This document shows, in pieces, positions 5,799-12,414 of a stretch of DNA of 18,218 nt. The translations under genes were made by a program, and so were the position numbers. Position 1 is the stretch's first letter; each line of letters starts with the position of its first letter. This DNA comes from Thermoflexus sp042408815 (GTDB lineage Bacteria; Chloroflexota; Anaerolineae; Thermoflexales; Thermoflexaceae). The notes below the pieces were generated by a model. The model was given only the letters and a program-made list of their open reading frames with translations. It searched no databases and was not told the origin of the DNA. Location of the stretch: positions 1-18,218 of the forward strand of contig NZ_JBHOQR010000022.1 of the NCBI RefSeq assembly GCF_042408815.1. Reading direction: 5' to 3'.

Positions 5799-6794
5799 TC
5801 ACGGTCGAGGGGTCCGCTCCTCTTCCTCCTCTTCGCCTCCCCCACCCTTACCGATCTCAACGCGCTCGGAGAAGGCAATGTGAGTGCGCCGCAGATATGC
5901 CTGCAGCATGCCCAGGTGGGCCCGAGCATCCGTTTTCTGGAAGCCCACGAAGAGCCCGGAGATGAACTGGCGCATCAGGCTCCGGTATTCCGGCGCGCCC
6001 AGGCCCATGAGGGCCTCGATCACCTTGGAGCGCAGCGGCTCCTGCAGGGCCGGGCTCACCACCACCCCATGAGAAGGCAGCGGCCCCTGTTGCTCGAGCA
6101 CACGGGTGTTCGCCAGAACCTCCCGATAGAGGGTTTCCGGTACATCGCCGGCGATCACCGTAACATCCACCTGGCCGGCCTTCAGGGCCTCCCAGCACGG
6201 GCCGTAGCCGCCCGCGAAAAGCACCTGTCCAAAGAAGGCCTTGGGATCCACTTCCTGGCCTTCCGGAGGCTCTGGCAGCAATCCCAGCTCGATCAGCCGG
6301 GCCATGGGCCCGATATAGCCGGAGGTAGAGATCGGGCTGGGGAAACAGGCCCGCTTGCCTTTCAAATCCGCCAGGGCCGTATATGGGCTATCCTTCGGAA
6401 CCACCCAATAGGAGTAATAATACGTGGCCTCTGTCTTCTGAGCGTCATGGATCACCTCCCGGACTTCGGCCAAGACGAGCTGGGCATTCGCCCGTTCCAC
6501 GGCCAGAAGCCCCGCGAAAGGCCCCATGAACGCCACGTGGGCCTGGCCGAAGCGGAGCGCCTCCACCACCCCAGCCTGGCTGAGGGGGACATAGATCTCC
6601 ACATCTACCCCCGGCCCCAGGCGCTGCTCCAGATACTGCTCCAGCGGCCGGGCTTTCTCCTGAACCTCGGCCGCCGTCAGAGTGGGCTGCACCGCGACCA
6701 CCAGCCGCGTGGAGGGTGCCCGCTGCGGCACACACGCGGCGCTGAGCCCCAGCAACGCCCCGATCGCCAGCAACCGATAACGGGAAAGACGCAT
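5799..6794 (-). CDS. phnD: Phosphonate-type ABC transporter substrate-binding lipoprotein (PhnD-like)
   Basis: The protein has 331 residues. The start at 6794 is chosen over the upstream ATG at 6857 for three reasons: GGGAGG lies about seven bases before it, a proper lipoprotein signal peptide begins there (MRLSRYRLLAIGALLGLSAAC, cysteine 21), and the promoter overlaps the longer frame. Mature residues carry the PhnD-family pattern: LVVAVQPTLTAAEVQEKARP, VEALRFGQAHVAFMGPFAGL, YSYWVVPKDSPYTALADLKG, FPSPISTSGYIGPMA and GQVDVTVIAGDV. It would be anchored outside the membrane and deliver substrate to PhnE. The C-terminus ends in an odd tail rich in glycine and glutamate. Phosphonate is the default guess; the true ligand is unknown. 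Confidence 0.88.
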   Translation of the reverse strand: MRLSRYRLLAIGALLGLSAACVPQRAPSTRLVVAVQPTLTAAEVQEKARPLEQYLEQRLGPGVDVEIYVPLSQAGVVEALRFGQAHVAFMGPFAGLLAVERANAQLVLAEVREVIHDAQKTEATYYYSYWVVPKDSPYTALADLKGKRACFPSPISTSGYIGPMARLIELGLLPEPPEGQEVDPKAFFGQVLFAGGYGPCWEALKAGQVDVTVIAGDVPETLYREVLANTRVLEQQGPLPSHGVVVSPALQEPLRSKVIEALMGLGAPEYRSLMRQFISGLFVGFQKTDARAHLGMLQAYLRRTHIAFSERVEIGKGGGGEEEEEERTPRP

Positions 6795-6828
6795 TCGATC
6801 CCTCCCACACCAAGATGTCGCATCACTC

Positions 6829-6857
6829 ACTGTAGCGATCGGCCGGCGCGCTGTCAA
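6829..6857 (-). promoter_or_regulatory. Sigma70-like promoter of phnDCE
   Basis: On the minus strand a perfect TTGACA (6852-6857) is followed after 17 bases by TACAGT (6829-6834), about 35 bases before the phnD ATG. Upstream of the -35 the strand is AT-rich to about 6920, resembling an UP element. No convincing Pho-box repeats were seen. Confidence 0.65.
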
Positions 6858-6921
6858 TAGAAAAGAGTTAATCGAGAAATTTTCAAGAAAGCTTCTAAAT
6901 TAAGTAACCCGGTTTAACTAT

Positions 6922-6934
6922 GGGAGGCTCTCCC
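6922..6934. repeat. Small perfect hairpin in the gap between phnD and GH57
   Basis: GGGAG-GCT-CTCCC forms a five-bp stem with a three-base loop. It lies between the phnD promoter region and the 3' end of the GH57 gene. No T-tract follows on either strand. The gap 6858-7079 otherwise shows nothing recognisable, and no clear terminator for the GH57 gene. Confidence 0.3.
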
Positions 6935-7079
6935 GAAAGGTCTCGGTGGGGCCCAACGACTGCCCTTACCGAATGGGGAAGGGAAATCCCAGGAGGAGTC
7001 TTCCCGAAGAGACTGGCAGAGCTCGGAGGTCAACTCCTTGGGCTCGCTCATGCCGGGAAGCCCGCGGGCGAAAACCCGA

Positions 7080-9227
7080 TCACGCCAGCTCCCATTCCAT
7101 CTTCACCGCCCAGGTCTCCCCCGGATCCAGGCGGAGGAGCCAGTGAGCCGTCAGGCTGGTTCCTTCGTAGACCCGCTCGAATCCCGCCTCCGAGTTCACG
7201 ATCGCCTCCACCGGAAATTGCCACCAGGAAGCCGGCCGGCTGAGACGGATCACCACCCGTCCCCACCATTCGTGGACAATGGCCAGCTGATCGGATTCGG
7301 GGAGCTCCTCCAGGGTGGCAAAGGGGCGAAGCTCACCGTCCGGCCACACCGTATAGGCTTTCTCACTGTCGCCTCCGGACATGCCCCAGTTCACCTCGAC
7401 GCCGAACCGGGCATGGAGGGAGGAGAGCCCCATGGGGGTCACCCGATAGACAACCCGAAGGATCGGTTGATCCGAGAGCACCTCGATGGTCTTTTCCAGG
7501 CGCACGGGCTTCGGGCCTTCGGGATCCCATAGATGACCATCGCGGCGGAGGATCAGGCATGGATGGGGCTCGGTCGCTAAGGCGATCAGGGCATAGGGCT
7601 GATGGATGAAATCACCCCATTCGGCATACTGGGCCCGGTAGAAGGCCTCCAGCGTGGTGTCCGGAGCCATCAGATGATCGATCAGTCCCGTCCGCCGATA
7701 CCCATCCACGATCAGCCGCTGTTCCAGGCCCATCTCCTTCACCCGCACCCGATGGGTGTGAATGCTCTCCAGACGGCCTTCCTGGCCGGCCAGCACAATC
7801 TCCCCTCGGGCCGCAGCCTCCTGGAGGACCCGATGGTAACCTTCCCGATGCCGGGTCATCCCGTTCAGCAGGTTCAGCGCGGCGTCCCGACGATCCCACT
7901 CCAGGATCTGCCCTCCCAGGGCCGGGCTGATCAGAAGCCATTGATCCGGCGTCCCGATCACGATCTCTTCCTGGGTATCCCCATCAAAATCCAGTCGTTC
8001 CACGTACGCCCACGGCCTTTCCCCATAGCGCGTTTCATCGGCTATGGCCTCCGCCGTGATCAGGTGCTGGTAATTCGCCTCACGGATATGGAAGAGATAG
8101 ATGCCACCGAACACCCCATGCCAATAGGGGCAATTGCACTGGCCCGCCCACACATGCTCAAGGGCTTCCGCCCGCCGGATCGGATCGGGGAGGGCGTGGA
8201 CCTTCCGGCTGACCCAGAGCATCTTTTTGTGCATCTGGTTGACCTCCGGGTATTTCGCCAGGAAGACCCGCCAGAACCCTCCCCGGATGAACCGAAGGAG
8301 ATCCCACCGGCCTTCCGCCTGCAGCCGATGTTTGAGGTCCGTCAGCTCCGCCGAGATTTCCGGGGGCAGCGCCCACTCGGTCATCTCATCGTAGGAGACA
8401 GTTGGAAGATACAACCGGCCGAGCGGGGGGAAGCGCGCCGCATATTCGCCAGGTGGGATCGAGATCAGCCAGTCCGCGTTTTCCTCGATGGCCGCGAAAA
8501 AGTCCTCCATCCACCCTCGATCCCAGCAATGGACATCCGTCCCAGGCCACAGGCCGAACTTCTCCCCATCGTCCCCCATCACGGCCACCCGGGGCGGGGC
8601 GCCAGGAGGCAGCGGCCGCTCCGCTTGCTCCCGCAGCCAGCCGATCACTTCCGAGACGGAGGCCCAGGGGATCGTGTAGCGCAAATGCTTGGAGGTGCCA
8701 AAGATCTTCAGGGGATATCCCAGCTCCTCGGTCACGTAATAGCCGAAGAGATCCGCATCGGTCAACCCGATCCACTTGAAGTGAGTATCATCCAGGATCG
8801 TATACTGAAGGCCCGCGCGCGCCAGGGGGAGGGGCAAGTGCGGCTCCCACACCCGCTCGGCAAGCCAAAAGCCCACCGGTGATACCCCGAAGTCCTCCCG
8901 CACCGCCTCGATGTGCTTGCGGATCTGACCCGCTTGATCCTCATCCGGGATCACCGCCAGGATCGGTTCGTAATAGGCCCCGGCCATGATCTCCACCTGG
9001 CCCCGCTCCACCAAGCGACGGATCCGGGGGAAGAGCTCTGGGCGATGTTCCCGCAGCCAGTCCCGCAGCGGCCCGGTGTAATGAAGCGCTACCCGCACCC
9101 CGGGATGGCGCTCCAGCGCGGCGATCATCGGCTCGTAAGCCCGGCGATACGCCTCTTCGAAAACCCAGTCAAAGTTCCCCACGGGCTGATGGTTGTGGAA
9201 GGCCAACGATAGATAGATCTTCCCCAT
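7080..9227 (-). CDS. GH57 alpha-amylase / 4-alpha-glucanotransferase
   Basis: The protein has 715 residues. The N-terminal half is a glycoside hydrolase family 57 domain: FHNHQP (10-15), the catalytic-nucleophile region WLAERVWEP with E124, and the acid/base region MGDDGEKFGLWPGT with D219/D220. These match the layout of the Thermococcus litoralis 4-alpha-glucanotransferase. The middle (about 300-395) and C-terminal (about 420-710) parts correspond to the DUF1925 and DUF1926 beta-rich domains usual in this subfamily. No signal peptide is present, so it should act in the cytoplasm on glycogen or maltodextrins, cleaving or transferring alpha-1,4-glucan chains. Sequence cannot separate amylase from transferase activity. 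The start has GAGGG seven bases upstream. It lies downstream of pepA on the same strand but has its own candidate promoter. Confidence 0.88.
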   Translation of the reverse strand: MGKIYLSLAFHNHQPVGNFDWVFEEAYRRAYEPMIAALERHPGVRVALHYTGPLRDWLREHRPELFPRIRRLVERGQVEIMAGAYYEPILAVIPDEDQAGQIRKHIEAVREDFGVSPVGFWLAERVWEPHLPLPLARAGLQYTILDDTHFKWIGLTDADLFGYYVTEELGYPLKIFGTSKHLRYTIPWASVSEVIGWLREQAERPLPPGAPPRVAVMGDDGEKFGLWPGTDVHCWDRGWMEDFFAAIEENADWLISIPPGEYAARFPPLGRLYLPTVSYDEMTEWALPPEISAELTDLKHRLQAEGRWDLLRFIRGGFWRVFLAKYPEVNQMHKKMLWVSRKVHALPDPIRRAEALEHVWAGQCNCPYWHGVFGGIYLFHIREANYQHLITAEAIADETRYGERPWAYVERLDFDGDTQEEIVIGTPDQWLLISPALGGQILEWDRRDAALNLLNGMTRHREGYHRVLQEAAARGEIVLAGQEGRLESIHTHRVRVKEMGLEQRLIVDGYRRTGLIDHLMAPDTTLEAFYRAQYAEWGDFIHQPYALIALATEPHPCLILRRDGHLWDPEGPKPVRLEKTIEVLSDQPILRVVYRVTPMGLSSLHARFGVEVNWGMSGGDSEKAYTVWPDGELRPFATLEELPESDQLAIVHEWWGRVVIRLSRPASWWQFPVEAIVNSEAGFERVYEGTSLTAHWLLRLDPGETWAVKMEWELA

Positions 9228-9266
9228 TGGGATTCCCTCAATTCAGTTGGATAAAGCGCTTCACCT

Positions 9267-9295
9267 AAAATAAAGCGAAACCGGAACCATGTCCA
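9267..9295 (-). promoter_or_regulatory. Candidate promoter of the GH57 gene
   Basis: On the minus strand TGGACA (9290-9295) and TATTTT (9267-9272) are 17 bases apart, about 40 bases before the GH57 start. The -35 lies in an 11-base stretch, GATGGACATGG, identical to the one at the pepA promoter. Confidence 0.45.
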
Positions 9296-9349
9296 TCGCA
9301 TCCAACGCGGCAGGGTCCCGGGCACTGGGAGGGTCTTTCCGGCCAGCGG

Positions 9350-9476
9350 AGCGCAAGCGCTGCCTCGCTCCCGGAGCGGGCGGAACGTGGAGAGCTCGCT
9401 CCAGGAGCGATCCCGCCCATGCAAGCGTTCCCCGAAGGGAGCTCCCAACAGGATAGCGTCGCGCCCCTGAGGGGGC
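9350..9476. repeat. Cluster of short palindromes between pepA and GH57
   Basis: Four inverted repeats lie close together: AGCGC-AA-GCGCT (9350-9361), CGCTC-CCG-GAGCG (9366-9378), TCGCTCC-A-GGAGCGA (9396-9410) and GCCCC-TGAG-GGGC (9463-9476). The GGAGCG word recurs in several of them. The last stands 23 bases past the pepA stop and might act as its terminator, but no T-run follows. The rest resembles a REP-like element or a set of alternative hairpins in a readthrough transcript. Confidence 0.45.
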
Positions 9477-9498
9477 AAGGCCAGCCCCTTCGTTCTTT

Positions 9499-11001
9499 TT
9501 ACGGTCGGGGATCCTCCAGGTAGCGCACCAGCAGGCGCACGCCGTATCCAGTCCCCCCTTTCGGCACGTAGCCCCGCGCCTTCTCCGCCATATCCATCGG
9601 CGCGATGTCCAGATGGGCCCAGGGGACGCCCTCCGGAGCGAACTGCTTGAGGAACATGGCGGAGGTTCCCAGCCCGCCATAGCGGCCGCCGCTGTTTTTC
9701 ACATCGGCCACCTCGCTGCGGATCCGCTCCAGGTAATCTTCCCATAGGGGCATGCGCCACAGGCGCTCACCGGTCGCCTCCGCGGCCCGCAGCAACGCCG
9801 TGGCCAGCTCATCGTGATCCGAGAAGAGGGCAGCCGCCACATCCTGTCCCAGGGCAATGATGGCGGCCCCCGTCAGGGTGGCCACATCGATGACCGCGCG
9901 GGGGTTGTAGCGCGCCGCATACGCCAGGGCATCCGCCAGGATCAGACGGCCCTCCGCATCGGTGTTCACGATCTCAATCGTCTTGCCGCTGAGGGTGCGC
10001 AGGATATCCCCGGGCTTATACGCCTTCCCGGAGGGCATGTTCTCACAGGCGGGCGCCAGAGCCACCACCGGGACGGAGAGCTGGAGGGCGGCGGCGGCCA
10101 GGGTGGCCCCCAGCACCGCCGCGGCGCCAGCCATATCCCCCTTCATGGTCAGCATCCCTTCCTCGCTCTTCAGGTTCAGCCCCCCGCTATCGAAAGTGAT
10201 CCCCTTCCCCACCAGGACCACCGGCCGTTCGAGGCGGCCCTCTGGGGCGTATTCCAGGATGATCAAGCGAGGCGGCTCCTCGCTCCCCCGGGAAACCGCG
10301 GTCAGCGCGCCCATCCCCAGCGCCGCGATCTGCCGCTCGTCCAGGATCTGGGCCCGGACGCCGACCTCCTGGGCCAGGCCGCTCGCCTCCTCGGCCAGAC
10401 GTCGGGGGGTCATATCCGAGGCGGGCTCGTTCACCCAATCCCGAACCCGGTTCACGAAGCGGGCAAGGATTTCCGCCCGGCGGGCTCCGGTGGCGATGGC
10501 CGCCTGCTTGGCTGCATCGACTTCCACCAAGAGAAGGACCTCTGGCTCTTGGCGATCGGCGCTCGCCTGTTTACGTTGATAGGTGTAAAGGCCCAGCAAA
10601 GTCCCTTCCACGGTGGCCTGGGCTGCTTCCTCAGGGGAGAGGCCGCCACGGCCGGCTCCGTGGACGACGGTAGCAAGCCGTCGCACCTTCAGCTCGCGAG
10701 CCCGCTGAGCGGCAGCCGCCGCGGCGTGGCGGACCTTTTCCGCGTTCAAAGAGGCCTCCGGTCCCAGCCCTACCAGGAGGACCCGAGGGGCGGGGATCCG
10801 GCCATCCGTATAGAGAACCAGCGTCTCGCCCAGGCGGCCCCGGAAATCCCCGGCGGCCAGCACCCGGGTGATCCGTCCCTCCAGGGCTCGATCGACCGCC
10901 GCGGTGGCCCCGCCCGGGGTGGTGATTCCCTCCAGCAGGTTCACCACCACCGCATCTGCCTCGACCTCTTGGATCACGCCGATCCGGGTTTCGATCTGCA
11001 T
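9499..11001 (-). CDS. pepA: Leucyl aminopeptidase, M17 family
   Basis: The protein has 500 residues, the usual length for the family. The N-terminal macro-like domain (about 1-170) precedes the catalytic domain. All expected site residues are seen: K266 and D271 in VGKGITFDSGG, K278, D289 in MKGDM, and D348, E350 and R352 in the signature NTDAEGRLILADALAY (346-361). These bind two divalent metals and carry out hydrolysis of N-terminal residues, chiefly leucine, from peptides in the cytoplasm, usually as a hexamer. The start at 11001 is chosen over a much longer frame because GGGAGGT lies five bases upstream, the family N-terminus begins here, and a strong promoter lies within the longer version. 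It is followed by a palindrome cluster and the GH57 gene. Confidence 0.95.
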   Translation of the reverse strand: MQIETRIGVIQEVEADAVVVNLLEGITTPGGATAAVDRALEGRITRVLAAGDFRGRLGETLVLYTDGRIPAPRVLLVGLGPEASLNAEKVRHAAAAAAQRARELKVRRLATVVHGAGRGGLSPEEAAQATVEGTLLGLYTYQRKQASADRQEPEVLLLVEVDAAKQAAIATGARRAEILARFVNRVRDWVNEPASDMTPRRLAEEASGLAQEVGVRAQILDERQIAALGMGALTAVSRGSEEPPRLIILEYAPEGRLERPVVLVGKGITFDSGGLNLKSEEGMLTMKGDMAGAAAVLGATLAAAALQLSVPVVALAPACENMPSGKAYKPGDILRTLSGKTIEIVNTDAEGRLILADALAYAARYNPRAVIDVATLTGAAIIALGQDVAAALFSDHDELATALLRAAEATGERLWRMPLWEDYLERIRSEVADVKNSGGRYGGLGTSAMFLKQFAPEGVPWAHLDIAPMDMAEKARGYVPKGGTGYGVRLLVRYLEDPRP

Positions 11002-11043
11002 CGAGACCTCCCGCCGAGAGCGTCTCTGGGAATCTATCATTGG

Positions 11044-11058
11044 GGTTATAGCATAACC
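11044..11058. promoter_or_regulatory. Palindrome over the pepA -10 box, possible operator
   Basis: GGTTAT (11044-11049) and ATAACC (11053-11058) are perfect inverted arms with a three-base spacer, covering the -10 box of the pepA promoter. Its position would allow a dimeric regulator to block RNA polymerase. It may be chance, as part of the symmetry comes from the -10 sequence itself. Confidence 0.35.
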
Positions 11059-11073
11059 GATTCCCCATGTCCA
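11045..11073 (-). promoter_or_regulatory. Promoter of pepA
   Basis: On the minus strand TGGACA (11068-11073) and TATAAC (11045-11050) are separated by exactly 17 bases, giving a leader of about 35-40 bases before the pepA start. Confidence 0.7.
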
Positions 11074-11298
11074 TCCGGGCCATGGCGCTTGCTCCTCCCC
11101 AGGATCCCGGAAACCGGAAGCTCGAAGGACGCCTCTCCCCCTCGCCGTTTCAGCAAGCGCCCAGCGAGAAGATCCCGCGGCCGGAGACCATCCGCAGGAG
11201 AACCTTATTGTTCGAAATATCACCAATTTGTTATTTGTTTCCCAAACCGAGCGGAAACGATGTCTTTCTCTATCATAACATCCCTTTGAGGGGAAGTC

Positions 11299-11328
11299 TT
11301 GACAGGAATTCAGGCGGGTGGGTATAAT
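11299..11328 (+). promoter_or_regulatory. Near-consensus promoter of the cox cluster
   Basis: TTGACA (11299-11304) and TATAAT (11323-11328), both perfect hexamers, are 18 bases apart. The stretch upstream (about 11208-11280) is AT-rich. Expected transcription start is about 11335, giving a leader of roughly 34 bases before the coxG ATG. Confidence 0.8.
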
Positions 11329-11368
11329 TGAAGTGCCTTCAGCGAGTATCCTCTGAGCGAGCGCCTCC

Positions 11369-11809
11369 ATGCGGCTGAAGGGATCCTATCGGTTCAAGGC
11401 GGCGGTGGATCGCGTTTGGGGGGCCTTGATGAATCCCCAGGTGATCGCCCGCCTGCTCCCAGGAGTGGAGCGTCTGGAGCCGGTGGGAGATTACATGTAT
11501 GAGGCCGAAATGCGCCTGGGCATCGGGCCCATCAGCGGCCGCTATACAGCCCGCATCACCCTCTCGGAGATTGACCCCCCGAACCATTACCGCATCCGGA
11601 TCCAAGCGCAAGGGCCTCAAGGCACGGTGGATGCCCATGGCACGATCGATCTCACGGCAGACGATGGGGAGACGATTTTGCATTATGAAGGGGAGGCCGC
11701 GGTGACGGGGCTGCTCATGAGCATAGGCGCCCGGCTCCTGGAACCGACGGCCCAGATGCTGGTGAATCAGGGATTGAAGAACCTGGAAGCCCAACTGACC
11801 TCTTCGTGA
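11369..11809 (+). CDS. coxG: SRPBCC-family protein, CoxG-like
   Basis: The 146-residue protein has the CoxG/SRPBCC pattern: an N-terminal strand MRLKGSYRFKAAVDRVWGAL, NPQVIARLLPGVERLE, then the alternating beta strands YEAEMRLGIGPISGRYTARI and ILHYEGEAAVTGLL, and a long C-terminal helix. In Afipia carboxidovorans (formerly Oligotropha), CoxG is reported to help recruit CO dehydrogenase to the cytoplasmic membrane. By its position here it should serve the adjacent enzyme. It is the first gene after a very strong promoter, yet no good Shine-Dalgarno precedes the ATG, so translation may be weaker than transcription. An 81-base gap separates it from coxS. Confidence 0.82.
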   Translation: MRLKGSYRFKAAVDRVWGALMNPQVIARLLPGVERLEPVGDYMYEAEMRLGIGPISGRYTARITLSEIDPPNHYRIRIQAQGPQGTVDAHGTIDLTADDGETILHYEGEAAVTGLLMSIGARLLEPTAQMLVNQGLKNLEAQLTSS

Positions 11810-11890
11810 AATTATGTATCCCCCTGGATAGGCGCGGGCCCATCGGGAGAGGCGCCCGGGCAGGAACCTTCATTCGAAGAGGAGGGGCCC

Positions 11891-12367
11891 ATGAAAGTTC
11901 CGGTAACAGTCACGGTGAACGGCCAGGTTTACCAGCGGGAGGTCGAGCCCCGGATGCTCCTGGTCCACTTCCTTCGGGAGGTCCTGGGGTTGACCGGGAC
12001 CCACGTGGGGTGTGACACCAGTCAATGCGGCGCCTGCGTGGTCCTGATGGACGGGAAGGCTGTGAAGTCGTGCACGGTGTTCGCGGTGCAGGCAGACGGA
12101 GTCCAGATCACCACCATCGAGGGCCTGGCGCGGGACGGCCAGCTCCATCCGCTCCAGGAAGGCTTCTGGGAGATGCACGGCCTCCAGTGCGGTTTCTGTA
12201 CCCCCGGGATGATCCTCGCCGCTTACGACCTCCTGCAGCGCAATCCCAACCCGACGGATGAGGAGATCCGCCACGCCCTGGAAGGCAACTATTGCCGCTG
12301 CACCGGTTATCACAACATCGTCCGGGCGGTGCGCTACGCGGCGGAGAAGCTCCGCGTGCAGGCCTGA
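11891..12367 (+). CDS. coxS: Molybdenum hydroxylase small subunit, 2x[2Fe-2S] (CoxS-like)
   Basis: The 158-residue protein carries both iron-sulfur clusters of the family. The plant-ferredoxin-type N-terminal domain has C41, C46, C49 and C61 (CDTSQCGAC then SC). The C-terminal all-helical domain has C100 and C103 (LQCGFCTPGM) and C135 and C137 (NYCRCTGY). It passes electrons between the molybdenum site in CoxL and FAD in CoxM. The start follows GAGGAGGGG by three to four bases. It lies 47 bases before coxL, and all members run in one direction. Length and motifs are normal, with no missing ligand. Confidence 0.95.
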   Translation: MKVPVTVTVNGQVYQREVEPRMLLVHFLREVLGLTGTHVGCDTSQCGACVVLMDGKAVKSCTVFAVQADGVQITTIEGLARDGQLHPLQEGFWEMHGLQCGFCTPGMILAAYDLLQRNPNPTDEEIRHALEGNYCRCTGYHNIVRAVRYAAEKLRVQA

Positions 12368-12414
12368 GCCCCACAAGGTGTTCCCCGACTTCAAACGCCG
12401 GAAAGGAGGCGGCG

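Noticed and set aside
5799..6857. Upstream ATG for phnD at 6857
   Set aside because: It would put 21 residues before the lipoprotein signal peptide and overlaps the -35 box. The ATG at 6794 has a good ribosome site.
6829..6920. Pho box in front of phnD
   Set aside because: A CTGTCAAT-like half-site is present on the plus strand, but it is part of the -35 box and no second half-site lies at the expected spacing.
7602..8882. Long open frame on the plus strand opposite the GH57 gene
   Set aside because: Antisense shadow caused by GC-rich codon bias. The composition is rich in R, P, H and D with no family resemblance, while the minus strand has clear catalytic motifs.
9814..11289. 491-codon plus-strand frame opposite pepA
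   Set aside because: Shadow of pepA with low-complexity G/R/H/Q composition and no recognisable motif.
9499..11370. Leucyl aminopeptidase read as a 623-residue protein starting at 11370
   Set aside because: The extra 123 residues match nothing, overlap the pepA promoter and run past the divergent cox promoter. The start at 11001 has a strong ribosome site and gives the family length.
12292..12414. Upstream extension of coxL
   Set aside because: It overlaps the C-terminal cysteine motif of coxS in another frame. The ATG at 12415 has AAAGGAGG before it.
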